Of a stretch of DNA of 64,000 bases, positions 17,602 to 26,255 are shown one piece after another (the first letter of the stretch is position 1; every line of letters starts with the position of its first letter). Under the pieces are notes generated by a model. It was given only the letters and a program-made list of their open reading frames with translations, did no database searches and was not told the origin of the DNA. Made by a program: the position numbers and the translations under genes. This stretch comes from Alloalcanivorax balearicus MACL04 (GTDB lineage: Bacteria; Pseudomonadota; Gammaproteobacteria; Pseudomonadales; Alcanivoracaceae): contig NZ_ARXS01000005.1 in the NCBI RefSeq assembly GCF_025532145.1, positions 62,001 through 126,000 of the forward strand, given 5' to 3'.

Positions 17602-18185
17602 GCCTGAGTCTCCCCTTCTTCAGAGCCGACGATGATCACGGACTCGCTCAGATAAGAGTGCGGCGGAACCACCAGGTTGGTGGGAGCCGGCACGCCTTGG
17701 TAAACACGTCCCGCCAGGTCGAACATGGAACCGTGGCAGGGACAGAAAAAGCCGCCATGATCCAGTTGCACGGTGGGCTCTTGCTCATACAGGGGGGAGC
17801 AACCGAGGTGAGTACAGGTGCCAATCAGCACCAGATATTCTTTCTTGATGGAGCGCCACTGATTCTTGGCGTACGGCGGTTGTTGATCTTGCTCGGAACC
17901 GGGGTCGCGCAGCGAACCCTCGATCTGGGCCAGGCCTGCGAGCATCTCGTCGGTGCGATTCACTACCCACACCGGCTGCCCACGCCATTCCTGTACCACT
18001 CGCTGGCCCAATTCCAACTTGCTGATATCGACCTGGACCGGGGCGCCGGCGTTCTCCGCCTTGGCGCTAGGCAGCCAGGATTTCACGAAAGGAACCGCCA
18101 GCCCCACTGCACCTGCTGCTCCGATCGCCGATGTCAGGCCAATCAGAAAGGTGCGGCGGCTGGTATTTACGCCGTCATTGCTCAT
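17598..18185 (-). CDS. petA: Rieske iron-sulfur subunit of the cytochrome bc1 complex
   Basis: A 195-residue Rieske protein. It has a Tat-like start (TSRRTFLIG) and an uncleaved membrane helix. Cluster ligands lie in CTHLGC (124-129) and CPCHG (148-152). It accepts electrons from quinol at the Qo site and hands them to cytochrome c1. A GGGGAGAAGA ribosome-binding site precedes the ATG. It is the first gene of the bc1 operon; the long upstream gap to rpsI should hold the promoter. Confidence 0.96.
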   Translation of the reverse strand: MSNDGVNTSRRTFLIGLTSAIGAAGAVGLAVPFVKSWLPSAKAENAGAPVQVDISKLELGQRVVQEWRGQPVWVVNRTDEMLAGLAQIEGSLRDPGSEQDQQPPYAKNQWRSIKKEYLVLIGTCTHLGCSPLYEQEPTVQLDHGGFFCPCHGSMFDLAGRVYQGVPAPTNLVVPPHSYLSESVIIVGSEEGETQA

Positions 18186-18653
18186 TGAGATCTTCTCCCC
18201 TGGAGCCTGTTTTCATCTGTCTTTTCCATCGTTCGCCGCGTTGCTCTTCCGGTGGATGCCAGGCTTCACATCCACACCCGGATCCGTGCCAGGAATGTCG
18301 AGCCACGCCAGCCACACCACCAGGGCATGGCACACACCAATGCTATGTCAGGCAGGGGCGGAAGGCCCGGACCCGGACGGACAAGGGTGTGTGAAACGGC
18401 AACACCGAACCGGTTTGTTATTTAAATCCCGCAGGACGAATGATGCCGACAACAGCGGATCAAATCGAACGAAAGCGGGCTCCGTCAGAGCGCGGGAGTG
18501 ACCCAGATCAGGCAAAGATGTCCCGGACCGGGACGAGAGGTCAGAGCTCACGCTTCAGGCGGAGTAAGGCGGCCGAAATGGTAAAGAAAAAACCCACATC
18601 TTACAACCGGTTATTCCGGGGAGAGACGCCCGGTAAACCCCTGATTTGAACGC
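18186..18653. other. 468-base intergenic region upstream of petA
   Basis: This gap separates the rpsI terminator from petA. Short open frames exist on both strands but have unlike composition and no family features. The region must hold the petABC promoter on the minus strand, yet no pair of boxes is convincing enough to name. No RNA gene is recognised. Confidence 0.5.
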
Positions 18654-18680
18654 AAAAAAGCCCGGCATTGCCGGGCTTTT
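18654..18680 (-). terminator. Intrinsic terminator of rplM-rpsI
   Basis: A seven-base perfect stem, GCCCGGC/GCCGGGC, with a three-base loop is followed on the minus strand by six Ts. On the plus strand four Ts follow, so it may work weakly in both directions. It lies 31 bases after the rpsI stop. Confidence 0.9.
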
Positions 18681-18711
18681 CGCAAGCGTGAGCGGTATTC
18701 GGCGGTGCCGA

Positions 18712-19107
18712 TTAACGCTTGGAGTACTGCGGACGCTTACGCGCTTTGTGCAGACCCACTTTCTTACGCTCGACTTCACGGGCGTCACGGGTGACGTAGC
18801 CAGCACGACGCAGCGCGCCACGCATTTCACCGTCGTACTCCATCAGAGCACGGGTAATGCCGTGACGAATGGCACCGGCCTGGCCGTTGTTGCCACCGCC
18901 TTTCACGGTCACGTAGACGTCGAAACGGTCAGTCATGTTCACCAGTTCCAGCGGCTGGCGCACCACCATCCGGTTGGTCTCGCGACCGAAGAACTGATCC
19001 AGCGGGCGACCGTTAACGGTGATGTTACCGCTACCAGGGCGCAGGAAAACGCGTGCGGCGGCGGTTTTACGACGACCGGTTCCGTAATCGGCGTTTGCAG
19101 TTGCCAT
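18712..19107 (-). CDS. rpsI: 30S ribosomal protein S9
   Basis: A 131-residue S9 of normal length. It carries [17 protein letters not shown] at the start, [15 protein letters not shown] in the middle and the invariant basic tail ending [11 protein letters not shown], which reaches the ribosomal P site. It lies 11 bases after rplM and shares its transcript. A strong terminator follows. Nothing is unusual in sequence or context. Confidence 0.98.
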   Translation of the reverse strand: MATANADYGTGRRKTAAARVFLRPGSGNITVNGRPLDQFFGRETNRMVVRQPLELVNMTDRFDVYVTVKGGGNNGQAGAIRHGITRALMEYDGEMRGALRRAGYVTRDAREVERKKVGLHKARKRPQYSKR

Positions 19108-19118
19108 CGACTAACCCC

Positions 19119-19547
19119 TTAGATTTCCAGCTGCTGCGGCTGCTGAGCAGCATGAGGATGCTCGGCGCCGGCGTAGACTTTGAGTTTGCTGAACATGGCG
19201 CGACCCAGCGGAGTACGCGGCAGCATGCCCTTCACGGCCTTTTCGATAACCAACTGCGGCTTGCTGCCGATCAGGGTTTCGAAGTTGGCTTCCTTGATGC
19301 CGCCCGGATAGCCGGTATGACGATAGTACATCTTGTTACTGGCTTTTTTGCCAGTAACCGCCACTTTCTCGGCGTTGATCACCACGATATAGTCGCCGGT
19401 GTCCACATGCGGAGTGAATTCCGGCTTGTGTTTACCGCGCAGACGACTGGCGATCTCTGTAGCCAGCCGACCCAGCGTTTTGCCGGAGGCGTCTACCACA
19501 TACCAGTCGCGCTTTACGCTTTCCGGTTTCGCGCTGAAGGTCTTCAT
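19119..19547 (-). CDS. rplM: 50S ribosomal protein L13
   Basis: A 142-residue L13 with the family markers [35 protein letters not shown] and the [21 protein letters not shown] block. It is the first gene of the rplM-rpsI operon. A well-formed promoter and a leader hairpin lie upstream. In enterobacteria L13 represses its own mRNA through the leader. The short hairpin here could serve that purpose, but that is inference. Confidence 0.98.
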   Translation of the reverse strand: MKTFSAKPESVKRDWYVVDASGKTLGRLATEIASRLRGKHKPEFTPHVDTGDYIVVINAEKVAVTGKKASNKMYYRHTGYPGGIKEANFETLIGSKPQLVIEKAVKGMLPRTPLGRAMFSKLKVYAGAEHPHAAQQPQQLEI

Positions 19548-19590
19548 GGGAGTCTTCCCTAAAAATTTGTGCCCTAAATTCAGATGCTTA

Positions 19591-19607
19591 CGGGTTCCAG
19601 GAACCCG
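19591..19607 (-). promoter_or_regulatory. Hairpin in the rplM mRNA leader
   Basis: CGGGTTCC-A-GGAACCCG is a perfect 8-1-8 palindrome within the roughly 90-base leader between the rplM promoter and start codon. It is a candidate site for L13 feedback, by analogy with E. coli. Such a short loop may need partial opening to fold. Confidence 0.5.
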
Positions 19608-19640
19608 CCGACGTTAAGCCCGCCGGGCAAGAGGGCACGA

Positions 19641-19669
19641 ATTGTACTTAAGCGCCCGGGTAAAGACAA
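19641..19669 (-). promoter_or_regulatory. Sigma-70-type promoter of rplM-rpsI
   Basis: Read on the minus strand: -35 TTGTCT (19664-19669), a 17-base spacer and -10 TACAAT (19641-19646). This gives four of six and five of six consensus matches at ideal spacing. It lies about 95 bases before the rplM start. Confidence 0.75.
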
Positions 19670-19786
19670 GCACGGAAAACGGGAAATTGTTGGGTATAGT
19701 CAGCTGACTCGTTCTTACCTGAAAAGACACCCGGAAAGACACCTGAAAAGCCGCCCGGACAGACCCGGATAGATTAAGGAGCCACC

Positions 19787-20824
19787 ATGGAATACCGCTT
19801 TCTCGGCCATACCGAGTTGAAAGTCAGCAGCCTGTGCCTGGGCACCATGACCTGGGGCAATCAGAACACCGCCGAGGACGGCTTCGCGCAGATGGATCTG
19901 GCCCTCGAACAGGGGGTCAATTTCTTCGATACGGCGGAAATGTACGCGGTTCCGGCCAGCCCGGACACCTCTTTCCGCACCGAAGCCATCATTGGCGAAT
20001 GGTTCGCCCGCACCGGTAACCGCGACAAGGTGGTACTGGCCACCAAGGCCGCCGGCCCTGGTGATTACGTCAAACATATCCGCGGCGGGCCGCGCCTGAG
20101 CCCGGCAAGCTTGCAAGAGGCGGTGGAAGGCAGCCTCAAGCGCCTGCAAACCGATGTTATCGATGTCTATCAACTGCACTGGCCGGAGCGCCCCACCAAT
20201 TACTTTGGCCGCCTTGGCTACAAACACCGCGAGGACAACCAGGCGGTACCGATCGCGGAAACCGTGGCCGGCCTGAAGGCACTGGTGGACGCCGGCAAGA
20301 TCCGCCACTGGGGTCTGTCCAACGAAACCCCCTGGGGCACCATGAGCTTCCTCCGCGAGGCGGAAAAGATCGGCCTGGAGCGTCCGGTATCGATCCAGAA
20401 CCCCTATTCCCTGCTCAACCGCAGCTTCGAAGTGGGCCTGGCCGAGGTAGCGCACCGTGAAGGCGTTGGCCTGCTCGCCTACTCCCCACTGGCCTTCGGC
20501 CTGCTCAGCGGCAAATACCGTCACGGCCAGCGGCCGGAAAAAGGCCGGCTGACACTGTTCAAGCACTTTTCCCGCTACACCAACGAACAGTCCGTCGCCG
20601 CCACCGAAGCCTATTGTCAGTTGGCGGAGCAACACGGAATCAGCCCCACCCAACTGGCGCTGCAGTTCGTCACCACCCGGCCCTTCGTCACCAGCAACAT
20701 CATTGGCGCCACCACTCTGGAGCAACTCCAGGAAAACCTGGATAGCGTCAATCTGAGCTGGAACGACGAGTTGGAGAAGGAGATCGAGGCGATTCATACC
20801 CGCTTCCCTTATCCGGCGCCCTGA
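19787..20824 (+). CDS. tas: NADP(H)-dependent aldo/keto reductase, Tas family
   Basis: A 345-residue TIM-barrel aldo/keto reductase of the Tas/YajO group. The catalytic tetrad is D48 and Y53 (FFDTAEMY), K87 (LATK) and H131 (QLHWPE). The Tas-like insert GGPRLSPASLQEAVEGSLKR is present, and the C-terminal nucleotide part includes SNIIGATTLEQL. The physiological substrate of Tas proteins is uncertain. From memory a similar gene follows rplM in Pseudomonas, so this may be backbone and not cargo. An AAGGAG precedes the start. A cluster of REP elements lies downstream. Confidence 0.87.
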   Translation: MEYRFLGHTELKVSSLCLGTMTWGNQNTAEDGFAQMDLALEQGVNFFDTAEMYAVPASPDTSFRTEAIIGEWFARTGNRDKVVLATKAAGPGDYVKHIRGGPRLSPASLQEAVEGSLKRLQTDVIDVYQLHWPERPTNYFGRLGYKHREDNQAVPIAETVAGLKALVDAGKIRHWGLSNETPWGTMSFLREAEKIGLERPVSIQNPYSLLNRSFEVGLAEVAHREGVGLLAYSPLAFGLLSGKYRHGQRPEKGRLTLFKHFSRYTNEQSVAATEAYCQLAEQHGISPTQLALQFVTTRPFVTSNIIGATTLEQLQENLDSVNLSWNDELEKEIEAIHTRFPYPAP

Positions 20825-20873
20825 CGCGCGAACTGCGCTCGGGCAATTCGCAAAGCGGCTTCGTAGTCCATTG

Positions 20874-20990
20874 CTGTGGGCAGCGGCCTTGGCCGCGAAT
20901 GCCCCCCGCTCCGTTGGCCATTCGCTTGCAAGCAAGCTTCCCACAGCGGTTTGCAGCATGATCTGTGGGAGCCAGCCTGCTAGCGAATGG
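20874..20990. repeat. Cluster of three REP-like units
   Basis: Three units of the CTGTGGG...GCGAAT family lie in alternating orientation, at 20874-20900, 20920-20946 and 20963-20990. They fill the gap between the aldo/keto reductase and TetR genes. The outer 14 bases around 20862 (GGCTTCGTAGTCC) recur in the copy at 61702. Alternation is typical of BIME arrays. Confidence 0.75.
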
Positions 20991-21086
20991 CACGCTGGCG
21001 TGGCGGCCTGGTAGCCCCCCCCGGTAGATGTTTCCCAGCCCCCTCTTGACGGCTCCCTTGTTATCGGTGCAATGTTATCGGCGCAA

Positions 21087-21103
21087 TGTTAACGTCGTTA
21101 ACA
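21087..21103. promoter_or_regulatory. Candidate TetR operator (17-bp perfect palindrome)
   Basis: TGTTAACG-T-CGTTAACA is perfectly symmetric and ends 16 bases before the TetR start codon. Two copies of a 14-base direct repeat (GTTATCGGYGCAAT, at 21060 and 21074) abut it. Position and symmetry fit autoregulation by the TetR protein and control of the two following genes. Confidence 0.7.
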
Positions 21104-21119
21104 CAGCATCGGGATCAGC

Positions 21120-21725
21120 ATGACCTCCACCTATCATCACGGCGATCTGTACCGTCAGGCTCTGGAACAGGCGCAGGCCCTCCTCCATGAGGAAGGCGCG
21201 GCGGCGGTCACCCTGCGTGCCCTGGCCCGCCGTCTGCAAGTGACCGCGCCGGCGCTGTACCGGCATTTCCGCAATCGCGACAGTCTGCTTGCCGCCCTGG
21301 CCGTGCACGGCTTCCGGGAGCTGCGCCGGCAACTGCTGGCGGTGCGGCGGGATGACGCCCTGGAGCAACTGACCGGCATCGGCCAGGCCTACATCGCCTT
21401 CGCTCAGGCACGGCCCAATCTGTACCGGCTGATGTTCGGCGGCCAGTTGCTGCCGCGCGGCGCCCATCCGGACCTGGACGCCGCCGGCCTCGGCGCCTTC
21501 GCCGTTCTGCAGCAAAGCATTGATGACGCTCTCGCCGCCGGCTATCTGAATGGCCAGCCGGCCGGCCCGCTGACCGCCGCCGCCTGGTCCCTGGTGCACG
21601 GTTTCGCCGAACTGACCATTGATGGCCATCTGCCCGACGAGCAGCAGGCACCGGGCCTGGCGGCTCTGGTCACCCGGCTGCTGCTGCCCGGCGGCCCGTC
21701 TTCCCGCGATAACAACAACCCCTGA
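21120..21725 (+). CDS. TetR/AcrR-family transcriptional regulator (WHG-type C-terminus)
   Basis: A 201-residue repressor. The N-terminal HTH spans about 10-55 (VTLRALARRLQVTAPALYRHFRNRDSLL). A helical ligand domain with AAWSLVHGFAELTIDG follows, matching the TetR_C_13/WHG type. It begins a three-gene plus-strand cluster with a retinol-saturase-like flavoprotein 10 bases downstream and an SGNH hydrolase after that. A perfect palindrome overlies its leader. The effector is probably a hydrophobic molecule related to the substrate of these enzymes, but that is only inference. Confidence 0.87.
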   Translation: MTSTYHHGDLYRQALEQAQALLHEEGAAAVTLRALARRLQVTAPALYRHFRNRDSLLAALAVHGFRELRRQLLAVRRDDALEQLTGIGQAYIAFAQARPNLYRLMFGGQLLPRGAHPDLDAAGLGAFAVLQQSIDDALAAGYLNGQPAGPLTAAAWSLVHGFAELTIDGHLPDEQQAPGLAALVTRLLLPGGPSSRDNNNP

Positions 21726-21735
21726 GGAGCCCATC

Positions 21736-23355
21736 ATGCCCAGCCCCAGTACTCTGCGAATAGGCCGACGTTACCGCGCCAACCGCCTGCAAGGCCGTTA
21801 CGATGTTCTGGTCATCGGCTCCGGCATCGGCGGGCTCAGCGCCGCCGCCTGTCTGAGCAAGCTCGGCAAGAAAGTGGCGGTGTTCGAGCAGCACTACACC
21901 GCCGGCGGCTTTACCCACGCCTACGAGCGCAACGGCTACGAATGGGACGTGGGCGTTCACTACATCGGTGACGTGGGCAAGGACCATACCCTGGCAAAAC
22001 GGCTGTTCGACCATATCAGTGACGGCCAATTGAAATGGGCGCCGATGGATCCCTGCTACGACCGCATCCATATCGGCGACCGGCAGTACGACCTGATGGC
22101 CGGCCCCAAGGCCTTCGTCGAGACCTTGAAGCGAGCCTTCCCGGACGACCATGCCGCCATCGACCGCTATATGGCGCTCACCGCCAAGGCCGCCACCGCG
22201 ATCCAGGTGCTGACCACCGCCAAGGTACTGCCCGGCGCCGTCGGTAAATTATTGGCCAAGGGGCTGAGTCTCACCGGGGCCGGCAAGCTGAACCGGCCCA
22301 CCGCCGAAGTGCTGGGCGAACTGACCGACAATCGCGAGTTGATCGCGGTGCTCACCGGCCAGTGGGGCGATAACGGCCTGCCACCGGAGCAGTCCAGTTT
22401 TCTGATCCACGCCATCATCGCCCGCCATTATCTGTATGGCGGCTTCTACCCGGTGGGCGGCGCTTCGGCCATGGCCACAACCATTATCCCGGTGATCCAG
22501 CAAGGCGGCGGCGACGTCTTCACCTACGCCGACGTGCGGGAGATCGTCATCGAGAACGGTCGCGCCACCGGTCTGAGGCTGGCGGACGACAATGTGGTTT
22601 CCGCGCCGGTGATCATCAGCGACGCCGGTGTCTTCAACACCTTCCAGAACCTGTTGCCGGACACCTGCCCGCAGCGCCAGAGCTATCTGGACCGGCTGAC
22701 CCGGGTGCAACGTTCCATGGCCAGCGCCTGCCTGTACGTGGGCCTGAACGCGGACGCCGCCAACCTGGGATTGCCAAAGACCAATTTCTGGATTTACCCG
22801 GACAACGACTATCAGCGGCAACTGGAGCAAGCCCTGGCGGCCCCCGATGATCACGATATTCCGCTGACCTATATTTCCTTCCCCAGCGCCAAGGACCCCA
22901 GTTTCAGCGAACGCTATCCGGGCCGCGCCACCATCGAGATCGTCGCCGCCGCCCCCTACGAATGGTTCCAGGCCTGGGACGGCACCCCCTGGGGCAAACG
23001 GGGCGAAGATTACGAGGCGGTCAAGGAAGCGTTCTCACAGCGGCTGCTGGAAAAACTGTTCGAGAAAATGCCACACCTGCGGGAGCACCTTGATTACTAC
23101 GAGCTCTCCACTCCGCTTTCCACCGCTTATTTCTGCCGCTACCCCAGTGGCGAAATTTATGGCCTGAACCACGATCCAAACCGGTTCGAGCAACAATGGC
23201 TGCGCCCCAAGACCACCATTCCCGGCCTCTATCTCACCGGCCAGGATGTGCTCACCTGCGGCGTCGCCGGGGCCATGATCGCCGGGCTGGTCACCGCCAT
23301 TTCGGTGGGCGGCGTGCGCGCCCTGCCGTTGGCCAAGACCATGTTCGCGGGCTGA
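21736..23355 (+). CDS. FAD-dependent retinol-saturase/phytoene-desaturase-like oxidoreductase
   Basis: A 539-residue flavoprotein from the ATG at 21736, which has a TGAGGAG site; the frame upstream lies inside tetR. The dinucleotide motif GSGIGG is at 28-33, followed by EQHYTAGGFTHAYERNGYEWDVGVHYIG. A C-terminal FAD segment LYLTGQDVLTCGVAGAMIAG closes the protein. These features match the CrtI/all-trans-retinol 13,14-reductase group, which saturate or desaturate conjugated polyenes. No carotenoid genes are nearby, so the substrate is open. Coupling with a TetR regulator and a lipase-like enzyme suggests a lipid or isoprenoid role. Confidence 0.82.
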   Translation: MPSPSTLRIGRRYRANRLQGRYDVLVIGSGIGGLSAAACLSKLGKKVAVFEQHYTAGGFTHAYERNGYEWDVGVHYIGDVGKDHTLAKRLFDHISDGQLKWAPMDPCYDRIHIGDRQYDLMAGPKAFVETLKRAFPDDHAAIDRYMALTAKAATAIQVLTTAKVLPGAVGKLLAKGLSLTGAGKLNRPTAEVLGELTDNRELIAVLTGQWGDNGLPPEQSSFLIHAIIARHYLYGGFYPVGGASAMATTIIPVIQQGGGDVFTYADVREIVIENGRATGLRLADDNVVSAPVIISDAGVFNTFQNLLPDTCPQRQSYLDRLTRVQRSMASACLYVGLNADAANLGLPKTNFWIYPDNDYQRQLEQALAAPDDHDIPLTYISFPSAKDPSFSERYPGRATIEIVAAAPYEWFQAWDGTPWGKRGEDYEAVKEAFSQRLLEKLFEKMPHLREHLDYYELSTPLSTAYFCRYPSGEIYGLNHDPNRFEQQWLRPKTTIPGLYLTGQDVLTCGVAGAMIAGLVTAISVGGVRALPLAKTMFAG

Positions 23356-23372
23356 CTCTTCATGGAGTAATC

Positions 23373-24077
23373 ATGATTCGTTTCTGGCTGGCGCTGTTGC
23401 TGTTGTCCCCGTGGCTGCTGTGGCAGGCGAAACGCACTCGGGCGACCACGCCGCGCCTGCCGGAGGCGGGCGGCGAACCGAGCGGCCAGAGCGGAGATAC
23501 CGGCCCGGTGCTACGACTGCTGGTGGTGGGAGAGTCCACCGCCGCCAGCGTCGGTGTTGGTGACCATCAACAAGGCCTGGCGGCGCATTTGGCCGCGCAA
23601 TTGAGCCGGCGCCATGGCCGCATCGTGTTGTGGCGAACCGTGGGCGTCAACGGCATTCGCGCCGCCGCGCTGATCAGGCACCTGCCCAGGGCGCCGGAGA
23701 CGGATGTGGCGATAATCAGCCTGGGCGTCAATGACACCACTGGCCTGACCCGGCGCCGCGGCTATCGCCAAGCATTGGCGGAGCTGATCGCCGAACTACG
23801 GCGGGACAAAGCCGATCTACCGGTTTATCTGCTGGCGGTGCCTCCGATGCAGCGTTTCACTGCCCTGCCTCGGCCGTTACGAGACTTGCTGGGTTGGCGT
23901 GCACAGGGGCTGGATCGGGTGCAGCAGGATCTGGCCCGCACGTTGGCCGGCGTACACCACCTGGCTTATCCGCTGGTGGAAGGCAAGGATCTGCTGGCCG
24001 GGGACGGCTATCACCCCTCCGAACAAGGCTATGCGCTTATCGCCCGAACGGTGGCGGACGACATCAGCATGCCTTGA
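23373..24077 (+). CDS. SGNH/GDSL-type esterase with N-terminal membrane anchor or signal
   Basis: A 234-residue hydrolase from the ATG at 23373 (GGAG five bases upstream). A hydrophobic N-terminus, about residues 3-17, should export or anchor it. SGNH blocks are GEST with S55 as nucleophile (GES in place of GDS), GVNG near 91-94, GVND at 118-121 and DGYHPS with D211 and H214. The family hydrolyses esters, often on lipids or cell-surface polymers. It follows the flavoprotein by 17 bases and converges with the next regulator. Substrate unknown. Confidence 0.85.
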   Translation: MIRFWLALLLLSPWLLWQAKRTRATTPRLPEAGGEPSGQSGDTGPVLRLLVVGESTAASVGVGDHQQGLAAHLAAQLSRRHGRIVLWRTVGVNGIRAAALIRHLPRAPETDVAIISLGVNDTTGLTRRRGYRQALAELIAELRRDKADLPVYLLAVPPMQRFTALPRPLRDLLGWRAQGLDRVQQDLARTLAGVHHLAYPLVEGKDLLAGDGYHPSEQGYALIARTVADDISMP

Positions 24078-24081
24078 ACGC

Positions 24082-24780
24082 CTAGCCCCCGTTTCCGTAA
24101 AACGCCGCATCCGGCAGGCTCTGGATCGCCAGCCGGGAGCTGCGGATGTGCAGACGGGTGCAACGCTCCGCCCGTTTCGGATTACCGGCCAGAATCGCCT
24201 CCCCCATGATCTGATACTCGCGGAAGCGGCGCGGCGGGTTGGTGAACTGATCGTAGGACTGAAACTGCTGGCGCAACAGCTGCACCATGGTCGCCGGCAG
24301 CATACCCGGTAATTCCCGGTTGCCGCCGATGTCGATCATCACACCGTAAAAGCGGTCCCGTTGCTCCAGATAGGCGAAACTCAGCCCACGCCGGCGGTGA
24401 GCCAGCAGTTCGTCAAACACCTCTTCAAAACGCTGGCGATAATCGGCCTGGTCGATGCGCTGTGCCGCCAATCGTGCCGCCAACCCCAGCAATACCTCGA
24501 TGTTCTGCAGCAGGTCACGCACTTCTTCCCGGCTCAGCGAGCGGATATAGGCGCCCTTGTGCCGGGTCAGCGTAATGATCCGTTCCGCCGCCAGCCGCTT
24601 CAACGCTTCCCGCACCGGCCCCCGGCTCACCCCCAGCTCGCGGGTCAGATCCGCTTCCACCAGCCGCTGCCCCGGCACATAACGGCCGCTGCCAATGCCT
24701 TTGCAAATGGCCTGGATCACCGCATCCGGTGAACTCAACGGCGGCGTGGCAGGCAGGGTGGCGTCTTCGGCTCTGCGCAT
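24082..24780 (-). CDS. GntR-family regulator, FadR/FCD subgroup
   Basis: A 232-residue regulator from the ATG at 24780, which has AAGGA nine bases upstream; an in-frame ATG at 24861 lacks such support. The winged helix lies at about 18-75 (LTRELGVSRGPVREALKRLAAERII). A helical FCD ligand domain follows, with conserved RDRFYGVMIDIGGN and RLHIRSSRLAI. FCD proteins usually bind organic or fatty acids or their CoA esters. It diverges from the liv-type operon, and the gap contains an exact match to the FadR-subgroup site. It is therefore the likely controller of that operon. Confidence 0.9.
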   Translation of the reverse strand: MRRAEDATLPATPPLSSPDAVIQAICKGIGSGRYVPGQRLVEADLTRELGVSRGPVREALKRLAAERIITLTRHKGAYIRSLSREEVRDLLQNIEVLLGLAARLAAQRIDQADYRQRFEEVFDELLAHRRRGLSFAYLEQRDRFYGVMIDIGGNRELPGMLPATMVQLLRQQFQSYDQFTNPPRRFREYQIMGEAILAGNPKRAERCTRLHIRSSRLAIQSLPDAAFYGNGG

Positions 24781-24882
24781 GGGAAACGGTCCTTGATCGT
24801 CGTTTTTAGGGGCCGGAGCAGGCTGGCAGCGCATTCTAATGAGGCCTCGCCCGGTACGCATCTTCGAATTATGTTAGCAATA

Positions 24883-24893
24883 TTGTCCTACGA
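24883..24893. promoter_or_regulatory. FadR-subgroup GntR operator (TNGTNNNACNA)
   Basis: TTGTCCTACGA matches the TNGTNNNACNA consensus at every fixed position. It lies three bases upstream of the -35 box of the ABC operon and is flanked by ATATTG-type repeats. This is the kind of site expected for the divergently encoded FCD regulator. Confidence 0.7.
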
Positions 24894-24895
24894 TA

Positions 24896-24924
24896 TTGAC
24901 CCACAATAATCCATGGGCTAGTTT
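24896..24924 (+). promoter_or_regulatory. Probable promoter of the liv-type operon
   Basis: -35 TTGACC, a 17-base spacer and -10 TAGTTT give five of six and three of six consensus matches. It lies 80 bases before the binding-protein start and next to the FadR-type operator. The weak -10 box suits a regulated promoter. Confidence 0.5.
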
Positions 24925-25003
24925 CAGACAAACGCAACACCTCACCACCCGCCGCGCCACCGGGCCCGGCGTATAAACACAACAACCATTGAGGAGGCAC
25001 ACC

Positions 25004-26236
25004 ATGCCACGTTGGATCACCACGGCCGCGGCCATCACCGCCCTGGGCGCCATCGCTCCCGCGGTTCAGGCCGAACCTCTGAAAATCGCCATCATCGAAT
25101 CCCTGTCCGGCCCGCAAACCTCCACCGGCCGCCTGATCGCCACCGCCGCTGAGTATGTGATCGATCAAGCCAACACCAACGGCGGTTTCAACGGCGAACC
25201 CATCCAGGTGAAGGAGTACGACAACGCCGGCGACACCTCCGGCGCCGCCACCAAATTCCGCGAAGCGGCGGCCGACGGCGCCCACGTCATCATTCAGGGC
25301 GCGTCCTCGGCGATTGGCGGCCAGGTCACCGAAGACGTACGCAAGCACAATATCCGCAACCCCGACAATCCGATCATCTATATCAATGTCGGTGCCGAGG
25401 CCATGGAGCTGCGCGGCAAGAAGTGTCATTTCCACGCCTTCCACTTCACCACCACCGCGCCCTATCGCACCGTCCCGCTGATGCAGGTCATGTCCGAACA
25501 GGGCGATCTGGGCAAGCGCGTTTATTCCATCAACCAGAACTACTCCTGGGGCCGCGACATGGAAACCGCCATCGTCGACAACGCGGACCGGTTCGATTAC
25601 CAGGTGGTGGACAAGGTGCTTCACGAGGTGAACCGGATCCAGGACTTCTCTCCGTTCGTGGCCCGCATCAAATCGGAAAATCCGGATTCCGTGATCACCG
25701 GCAACTGGTCCAATGACCTGCTGCTGCTGATGAAGGCGGTGGGCGACGCCAACCTGGATATCACCTTCGGCACCATCTTCATGGACCAGCCCGGCAATGT
25801 GGCCAACGCCGGTGATGTGGCCGAGGGCCATTACGTGGCCCACAGCAGCAACATAGAACTGCTCGACGAGGCCGGCCCCGAAGCCTACAAGAAAGCCACC
25901 GGCCACTATCCGGTGTTCATCGAACCGACCACCCTGAATGGCGTCGGCCTGTTCGCCGAAGCCCTGAAACAAGTGAATTTCGACGGCGGCGATATCAACG
26001 TCAACGAAATCGCCCTGGCCATGGAAAACACCACCTTCGATAACGGTCTGGGCGGTATGCATGTCCGCAAGGCGGACCATCAGGCGGTGATCCCCATCGT
26101 GGTGTCCCAGGTGGCCAGCGGCGTCAAGTACCCGGTGGACGGCACCGAGCTGGGCTTCAAGCCGATCAAGACCGTGGCCGGCGAGGACGCCATCTATCCG
26201 GCCCAGGACAGCTGCCGCATGCGGCGCCCGAAATAA
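25004..26236 (+). CDS. ABC transporter substrate-binding protein, branched-chain amino acid type
   Basis: A 410-residue periplasmic binding protein of the LivK/Peripla_BP_6 class. A signal peptide spans about 1-23. Family features are LKIAIIESLSGPQTSTG, a GASSAIGGQV block and NQNYSWGRDMETAIVD. The start at 25004 follows GAGGAG by seven bases. It is the first gene of a complete importer. Relatives in catabolic clusters often bind aromatic or cyclic carboxylates instead of amino acids; the adjoining acyl-CoA ligase supports a carboxylate here. Ligand unknown. Its C-terminus (DSCRMRRPK) is slightly basic and otherwise normal. Confidence 0.9.
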   Translation: MPRWITTAAAITALGAIAPAVQAEPLKIAIIESLSGPQTSTGRLIATAAEYVIDQANTNGGFNGEPIQVKEYDNAGDTSGAATKFREAAADGAHVIIQGASSAIGGQVTEDVRKHNIRNPDNPIIYINVGAEAMELRGKKCHFHAFHFTTTAPYRTVPLMQVMSEQGDLGKRVYSINQNYSWGRDMETAIVDNADRFDYQVVDKVLHEVNRIQDFSPFVARIKSENPDSVITGNWSNDLLLLMKAVGDANLDITFGTIFMDQPGNVANAGDVAEGHYVAHSSNIELLDEAGPEAYKKATGHYPVFIEPTTLNGVGLFAEALKQVNFDGGDINVNEIALAMENTTFDNGLGGMHVRKADHQAVIPIVVSQVASGVKYPVDGTELGFKPIKTVAGEDAIYPAQDSCRMRRPK

Positions 26237-26255
26237 CCCATCCCGCTCCGATTCC

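Noticed and set aside
18348-18649. Short frames on both strands upstream of petA
   Set aside because: Low-complexity composition, no ribosome-binding site of note and no family features; treated as leader and promoter space.
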